A stretch of DNA of 64,000 nt from Bimuria novae-zelandiae CBS 107.79 (Eukaryota > Ascomycota > Dothideomycetes > Pleosporales > Didymosphaeriaceae), in contig ML976707.1 of assembly GCA_010015655.1 (NCBI GenBank), positions 378,732-442,731 of the forward strand, written 5' to 3'. The translations under genes and the position numbers were made by a program. The notes under the pieces are model-generated. The model saw only the letters and a list, made by a program, of their open reading frames with translations, had not been told where the DNA came from and made no database searches. Below, piece after piece: positions 57,895-64,000 of the stretch. The number at the start of each line of letters is the position of its first letter. The stretch's first letter is position 1.

Positions 57895-59387
57895 CTAAAC
57901 CGAGAAGAACCACGGGATGTAAGACAGGTTAAGCGTGGTCCAACAGAACGGAATGTTCTGTCCGGTACACATCCCATCTGCCTCGATCTTGCGCGCATCG
58001 TTCTTCGCACCCAGCTCGCTCATCGCGTTATAATACGCGTCCGCAGCCTCATGAACTTTCTGCTCGCCAAAGCGCGCAAGGAAGTCAGGACCTGAGTACG
58101 CGTGCGCAAGCGTGCGCGGCGGGTCCATAGTCCGGTAGCGAGGGCGGTTGAACGACGCCAGGAAGCCGATATAGGTGACGGACGCCGTGGCGTTGGGCAA
58201 AAACGGGACCACAGACTCGATGCCCTTGGCTTTCGGAAGGGGCTTGTAGAGACCACCAGGGTGGAATGGCAGCGTCAGGGAGCTGCGCACTGGGTCGCCC
58301 GCGTTGAGCGAGTGGTGCGCTACCTGCAGCCAGGCGTTGTGCGTCAGGACGTCGACGAGGATCTTCTTGCTTGCTTTGGTAGGGAATGACTGCACAGGAA
58401 TGAGGCCTTACTTCTTGAACTCGGGACCCGTCGGGCCGCGGCGGACTTCTTTGAACCAGGCAGCCACCTCGTGGTCGTCGGCGACCTGCTTATCGCGAGC
58501 GTAGTATGCGTCGACGAAGGAGGTGAAGAAAGCTCGCTGGATGCGCAGAATCTCCGATGCATCGTCCCAGAAGGGGAAAACTTTGAACGGATACTTGCCG
58601 GAGGCGTCTACGAGACCGCGGGCTTGGAAATCAGCTTGTAGGTAGTTGGGCTCGAATGCGCCGTATGTCTTCCAATTTTTGGTGACGAAGTTGCGGCAGC
58701 CGATCTGACTGATATGAAAGTTCTCGTCCCAGTGCCCCATTGGGTCGAAGCAGAGAGCTTCGCCAACCGGTCGCGCAGAATACGCCTGGTAGTTAAGACG
58801 ATCGAGCACCGCCATGATGGGATGTTTATCGCTGAGCGTGCGCATAGCGGCCTCATGCAACGCCTCGCCCACATTGTGAGTGGCTGTCAGATGGTAGATC
58901 TGGAGGTGGAATTGGTCGGCGACGTTGAACATGATTTTGGCGAGAAGCCAGTAGGCCTCTTTGTCGAGGGATGTATAGGTGAGGTTCGCGTCAATGTTGG
59001 TGCGGATACCCAGCGGGAGCAGATCACCCTTGTCATCAATGTAAAAGAGCGCCGAGACGGGAGCTCCGTATTTGTCGTTGAACTTCGACGGCACGTAGGT
59101 CTTCTGATCCACTTGGTAGCTGTCTGTGGAACGTTGGCGGAGGTTCTAATCAGGAGTCATGCACGTGTGAACACTGACGATCAACGACAAAAAGCTTGTT
59201 GCCTTGAGTAGCTCGACCACAGTGTGACCCGAGATCTTCTTCGCGTCGGCGTCCGAGATGTCAATGAGCTTGGTATCCTTTTACGCCTCCTTGTAGAGCG
59301 TGTAGGGTCGCACCAGCCTCTCTCCGCCAAAGAAGGTGTGGCGGTGTATGCAGTGAAGCAAAAGATCGTGTAGAGTAGTTCAACCAA
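57895..59387 (-). pseudogene. Fungal lipoxygenase (Mn-LOX-like), broken
   Basis: The plant/fungal lipoxygenase core is clear: metal-site motif THNVGEALHEAAMRTLSDKH (His-x4-His type), then FPFWDDASEILRIQRAFFTSFVDAYY, THNAWLQVAHHSLNAG (next His and Asn ligands), LPFHPGGLY, and a C-terminal Val, the usual last ligand. The main frame is cut by TAA at 58410..58408 (between EFKK and GLIPVQSFP), by TAA at 59283..59281 and by TAG at 59148..59146 (the last only if a 33-nt stretch, very short for an intron, is not spliced). The signal-peptide-like start at 59387 (MVELLYTIFCFTAYTA) is in a different frame. TAA from CAA fits RIP leaking from the adjacent AT-rich DNA. Would oxygenate linoleic-type fatty acids if intact. 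Confidence 0.85.
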
Positions 59388-59449
59388 GATAAAAAGTGTA
59401 TTGTTGTCCGTTCTGTTGTTCTGCTGTTGTGGCCACCTTTTTTATAGCT

Positions 59450-60797
59450 ATAACTCGGGTCTGTTTACATAACGTATCTACGATACTGTTGAGTAATATG
59501 CTAAATCCTTAATTATTATTAGTCTTAATAGCTATTATATTTTAAGTACAAATGCGCTATATCTTACGTATATTTTAAATAATTTATATCTTTAAAAAGG
59601 CTTTAATTAATTTAGGAAAGTAGAAACTTTATACTACTTTAAGTATTAGTTAACTAAGTAACTAGCTTATTAGTTATTTTTTAAGGAGGTTTTCTCTTAA
59701 GATACTAGTTAAATTATATTAATTATAATTTAATAGAAACCCTTTTTTACTTAATCCTCTTATTATCTCTAAGATATCTATTTTATTAATTTTAACTTTA
59801 TATTAATTATATAAAAGTTGTTAGTATTGCCTTTAATAACTATTCTATTAACGTTCGCTATTAGTTGTTCTATAGCCTTCTTGCCTAGGTGGCCCTATAT
59901 CTAATGAGCTATTCTTGCGTTAACAATCTAGTCTAGGCGCGGAGCCTTCGAAGGTCTGTAGGTGGTTCTAAAAGATAATAAAGGCGTAGGCTTTAGACGG
60001 TAGGATGCAATAGCATCTACCAGCTAATAATCTTTATTATATTCTAAATATGTAAGTATCATCTTTAGATTCCTTTTATATAGTAGCTCTTAGCCTAAAT
60101 GTTATGAGGCGCTCACACCTTAGGTCCGGTCCAGGTTAGGGCAGTAAGGCTAAAGTAGCACTTTATAGATTATTTAGTAGTACGAGTTAATACGATAACT
60201 TAGCGCGTAGCTATATAATCTAATCTTATAAAGATAAGATAACTATTAGTCTATATAGGAGAACGTACTCGCACAGAAGATATGTAAGTTAACTACAAGG
60301 AAGGAAACAACATAGGAGAATTGTCACACTATATACCAGTCTATTTCCCCCTCTGTATCTGGGTGATCCGGACCTCTTGGCGGATCACCCTGATCCAAAG
60401 CTACTGTTGGATCAGGGTCACGTGACCCTAGCTAACCTAAGCAACCCCACGAGTCCTTACAGGCTAGCTATAGCATAATCTTATCTGCCTCCCCCTATCT
60501 ATTCTTAGTTATAGTCGTGTCACTGCCCAGGGTCCTTGAGCTCGTAATACTAAATTAAAATATATATTAATTTTACGGTAACGTGCTAGGCTAATAAGAT
60601 TAGTAATAAATCCTTAAATATAGGTAATATAAGTAAGTTCTAATATCTTAATTCTTATTAATATTTTTACTTTAAGCTTTATACTTTCTTAGATAATAAT
60701 CAAACGTAGCTTAATCTAGCACTTATAAAATTAGTATTATTAGTGTTATACTTTTTTATTTATCCTACTTAGTTTTCGCTATTAATAACGTGGGTGT
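59450..60797. other. RIP-degraded AT-rich DNA
   Basis: Sharp drop in GC after the lipoxygenase promoter. TA-rich, no open frames. A small GC-normal patch at about 60330..60540 contains overlapping palindromes. Confidence 0.75.
60361..60428. repeat. Three interlocked palindromes
   Basis: 60361..60390 has 10-bp arms GGGTGATCCG/CGGATCACCC around 10 bp. 60388..60417 has 10-bp arms CCCTGATCCA/TGGATCAGGG around 10 bp. 60415..60428 is the perfect palindrome GGGTCACGTGACCC. Neighbours share three bases. Confidence 0.95.
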
Positions 60798-60799
60798 TA

Positions 60800-60827
60800 A
60801 GTCGGGCACCCTAGTTTCCGACACCCC
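60800..60827 (+). repeat. Left TIR of second pogo-like element
   Basis: 28-bp perfect inverted match to 62699..62726; similarity continues imperfectly for about 20 bp inward. Confidence 0.93.
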
Positions 60828-61399
60828 CCATTTTCCGACACCCCGCCAAATTTCGCCGCTGCCACCACTCTACGTTGCGAATGTGCTCACAGCTTCATCA
60901 AATAATTTTAAAAAAGCATTAAAAAAATCGTATTTAAAGGATTTTAATCGCTTTCTTTATCTATACTTAAATCACGATTAAGATACCGTCGTGTTAGTTA
61001 TTAATTCTATACTAAACGTTACACTAATAATTACTCTACTTCTTTCTTAGAGCTACTCTCTTCCTTTATAATAATAACCCCTTACTCTACGCTTCTTACC
61101 TTACGAATACGTTAAGCAGGCTCTTAATTAGTTTAAGAAAGAACTTCTGTAAGACTTATAAAGAGATTGTTTAGATTAGTTACGACTTTATGGCGTTTTA
61201 GCGGGTTAGCTTGCTCCACCTGCTTACGCAAGGAAGCAATCTTACAGTCTTATATAGTAACTATTATTAAGGTATAGTTAAACGCTATAGTAGTAAGCCG
61301 AACGCATCGTCGTGTAGTTAGTAAGAAGTTCTTTTTAGAAAATAGCTTTACAACATCGCTACCGCGTTTTGGCGTCCTAATATCCATAGTAGAAGGGGG

Positions 61400-61830
61400 T
61401 AGTATTGACGACCGTTCGCGCACTACTACTCAGCGAGAACCTAAGGGCTTCCTTACGCTCTTAGGGTATAAGCCTGTTGCCTTCCACCTAGATCGGATGC
61501 ACTGCTCTTAAAGGCCGATTTTACGTGCTTTTGTATAAAATTCGAGAAACTTAGCCTTCCTAAGCTTTGTTTTATCTGTCCAAGCTATATATTTGCTAAC
61601 AAAGCGCCGATACGCCGCCTTTAGACTTAAAAAACAGCCCAAATCTAAAGGCTAAAATAGATGTGAAGTATAAGTAGGGAAAAAGAGTAAGTAAATATTA
61701 TTTAAGTAACATATAGTTATAAATTTGTCTAAAGTATAACTACTATGGCTGTTAACGATAAGTAATCGTGCCTTAGAGGGATTATTAGGCTTAGTCTATA
61801 GCAAAAACACCTTTTCTAGCTACTTAACAG
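61400..61830 (-). pseudogene. DDE_1 transposase remnant
   Basis: On the minus strand a fragment reads LLIVNSHSSYTLDKF, then LLFFPTYTSHLF, a TAG, PLDLGCF and AAYRRFVSKYIAW. This corresponds to the DDE_1 block that normally has D-G-H-G-S. Asp (GAC) has become Asn (AAC) at 61753..61751 and both Gly have become Ser, all G-to-A. A further piece, GLYPKSVRKPLG, lies near 61450. Stops interrupt it throughout. Confidence 0.75.
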
Positions 61831-62698
61831 CGATGTTATTACTTGTCTATCTATTTTGCGAAAAGGTAACATGCTAGCCTAGGTTCTAAGCTAAAAACTC
61901 CTTCTTAAACTACTGCTCCTGGATACTCTTAGCCTTAAAGATAATAAGGGGGTCTAGAGCGACGCCGAGCGCAGAGATACACTCTACTATAAAGGTTTAA
62001 GTATAGGTATTTATTATCTTAACTAGTATAGCGTTTAGGCTCTCTTGCGAGGAGCCTATAATAAGCCTATTAATGCCCTCGCCCTCTATAATACTGCCCT
62101 TGTTAGCATTATACCTGCGCCGGGGGGGGATCTAGCTTACTATTTTATACAGGTTAAACAAGTGCCTAATATTTTCTAGAGTAGCCTTATTTACGCGTTC
62201 TTAGCTAGTCCGGCGACTTAACTTTAACTTAATAGCTAGGTGGCGTTATATAAAGTAACTAGTCTACTTCTTCCCTAGGTTCTTATAGTTACCCTATTAC
62301 TTAAGAATAGTAATTACGATAGCCTATACTTGCGCATGCGTTAGCGCATAACTAAGGGCCTCTTACTAAAGAATCTATTTTTCTAAAAGCTCTTCTTAAA
62401 TAGTTATAAGCTATTATTTACTGTCGTAAGCGTACTAATAGGGTTAGGTACTATTAAAGTGGCTGCGAAGAGTGTTGCGTGGGACCTTATATTAGGTGGT
62501 AGCAGTGGCTAAAGCAACCCTAGATTTAAGGTCTATAAGCGTATTCTAGACATCTTCTTCTATGTATCTAGCTATTTAAAGGTAGCGAAAATAGTGCAAA
62601 AAATATTTTTAAAATTAGCGAAGAATTAAGTTGTTTAAAGTTAATATTCGGTCGTGGTGCATGGTGGGGGGCGAGGTTGCGGGGCTATCGGAAACTAT

Positions 62699-62726
62699 GG
62701 GGTGTCGGAAACTAGGGTGCCCGACT
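62699..62726 (-). repeat. Right TIR of second pogo-like element
   Basis: 28-bp perfect inverted match to 60800..60827, followed by TA. Confidence 0.93.
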
Positions 62727-62728
62727 TA

Positions 62729-64000
62729 AAGCTAGGATTAAGTATTTATTAATTACTAAGTTTGTTAATATTTTCTTCTACGCTAATAGCTATATATAGG
62801 CTATTTTTAGGCTTTATGCTATTATCTATAGTTAATTAAGCTAAATTTTTATTAGTATCTTTATGGAGAGCGTAGAGCTCTTAATTTTTTTTATAAAGCG
62901 TAACGTTCTTCGTTCTTGTCTTAAGACTTAAACCGTACCGTATTAGTAATTAGTTTAGTAGGAGGATTACTATTATTTATAATAATATTCCTATCCTATT
63001 ACTTTACGCACCACCTATTAAGTATCTTATTAATTTTTTTAAGCTATAATTAGTAGTAAAGGCGGCTTTTAGCTTCTTTTAGCTAATAGTATTAGTATAT
63101 TTTTTTAGTTATCTTAAATACTTAGCGTTAATTAACTAGCATTTAGTCTAGTAATGTTTTAGGCTATATAGGTATTAAGACTTATTTTTATTACTATTTT
63201 TTTTTACTATTAAGGCTTAGCAGCGTCTAGTTCTATAGCTATAAAAACTAAGTTTTATTAATATTAATTAAACACGCTTAAGGTAGGTTATAAATTTACT
63301 AATATAGTTTTTTATTAATAAAATAGTGGTGATAGCATTCTTTAAGTTAATTAAGACTTATAGGTCTAATATACTATATTTAGGATTAATTATCTTATAG
63401 GTAATAAGGAAATCTTCTTATATCCTAGATCTAGATATCTTAGGTATACCTATAGCGATACATATGTTAGTAATCTCTACCTAAGATCGTAGCCACTCTT
63501 TAACCTTCTTATTACGTGGCGGCGTCTATAGGTTCTTATATCGTATAATAAATTTTTATTAACGTATTGCGTTAGATAGTGCAAAGTGCTTTTTAAACGT
63601 TATTTACTATTTATATAGGGTACTCTTATTCTTAATTAAGTAAAAATATTTTATAGTAATTATTTTACTAATCTTTAAGTTAAATTCTACTTAAGCTTGT
63701 TTTTAACGCTTAAACTTAAAATCCTTACGCTCTTATTACTTATATTCCTACTAGTATAGCTTTTACTAAGTAGTAATAAGATAAGCTATTAATATAGCTT
63801 TTTTATTATAATTTATAAGTTACGGTTTAAATAGTGCTATTAACGTGGGCAGATCTACTACTATTATAATAAAGTTTACGTACTACTAAAGGTTATTCTT
63901 TTAGGCAGTATCCTTTTAAATAAATATCTATTTATACTAATTATTAGCTTAATTAAAAATAATAGTTACTTAGGTAACTATAAGATCTATCGTAGTAGTT
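62729..64000. other. RIP-degraded AT-rich DNA to window end
   Basis: TA-dense sequence without open frames. Some runs look like reverse-transcriptase-era remains, but nothing can be named by eye. Confidence 0.7.

Larger units (their letters stand above)
60800..62726 (-). mobile_element. Second TA-flanked pogo-like transposon, RIP-degraded, 1927 bp
   Basis: Ends are perfect 28-bp inverted repeats (60800..60827 and 62699..62726), starting AGTCGGGCACCCTAG and flanked by TA (60798-60799 and 62727-62728). The word TTTCCGACACCCC occurs twice at the left end, 17 bp apart (60815 and 60832), with a diverged second copy at the right end. A DDE_1 transposase remnant is readable on the minus strand. No intact frame. 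Confidence 0.85.

Noticed and set aside
59114..59146. 33-bp intron in the lipoxygenase (GTCAGT...GATTAG)
   Set aside because: Shorter than the usual minimum for fungal introns (about 40 bp or more); left as an unresolved break.
1..64000. CRISPR arrays or bacterial operon features
   Set aside because: Eukaryotic genes with spliceosomal introns throughout; no spaced direct-repeat array.

Overview
The window is from a filamentous ascomycete (Pezizomycotina; the gene set looks Dothideomycete-like, but that is only an impression). The evidence is short introns of about 44-120 bp with GTAAGT/GTATGT donors and CTAAC/CTGAC branch sites, HET, NRPS, CE1 esterase and bZIP-DUF3425-like genes, and AT-rich blocks that look destroyed by repeat-induced point mutation (RIP). 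Exon coordinates were read by hand from splice signals and reading-frame continuity. No similarity search was possible.

Left part, 0.5-31.7 kb, mostly healthy housekeeping genes: a single-pass membrane protein; an AAAP amino-acid transporter; a 2.1-kb Fot1/pogo-type DNA transposon with 48-bp terminal inverted repeats and a TA target duplication; a hypothetical gene with an in-frame stop; small hypotheticals; a YVC1-like vacuolar TRP channel; sulfite reductase beta subunit (MET5-like), head-to-head with FAD synthase (FAD1); TYW1 (wybutosine tRNA modification); a hypothetical gene with tandem repeats; mitochondrial proline dehydrogenase (PUT1); and a secreted CE1-type esterase.

Middle part, 32.8-46.6 kb, accessory genes. 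A head-to-head MFS/TRI12-type efflux pump and cytochrome P450, followed by a bZIP-like regulator, look like a small detoxification or secondary-metabolite unit in decay. The pump has a stop and a frameshift. The P450 has four in-frame TAG codons, all at likely Trp positions and with no frameshift. The regulator's two halves lie in different frames. Next come an intact TDT-family (Mae1-like) transporter with an apparent 6-nt micro-exon, an intact HET-domain protein and an intact OPT oligopeptide transporter.

Right part, 46.7-64 kb: a 4.55-kb AT-rich block bracketed by 32-bp inverted repeats and holding an assembly gap inside a 9-bp minisatellite; an A-T-C NRPS with one defective-looking splice acceptor; a tail-anchored-like acidic-repeat protein; a broken lipoxygenase; then RIP-degraded AT-rich DNA with a second TA-flanked pogo-like element. 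The premature stops whose ancestral codon can be guessed (TGG to TAG, CAA to TAA, CAG to TAG) all fit CpA-to-TpA change, the RIP signature. For the P450, A-to-I mRNA editing of UAG to UGG is an alternative worth testing.
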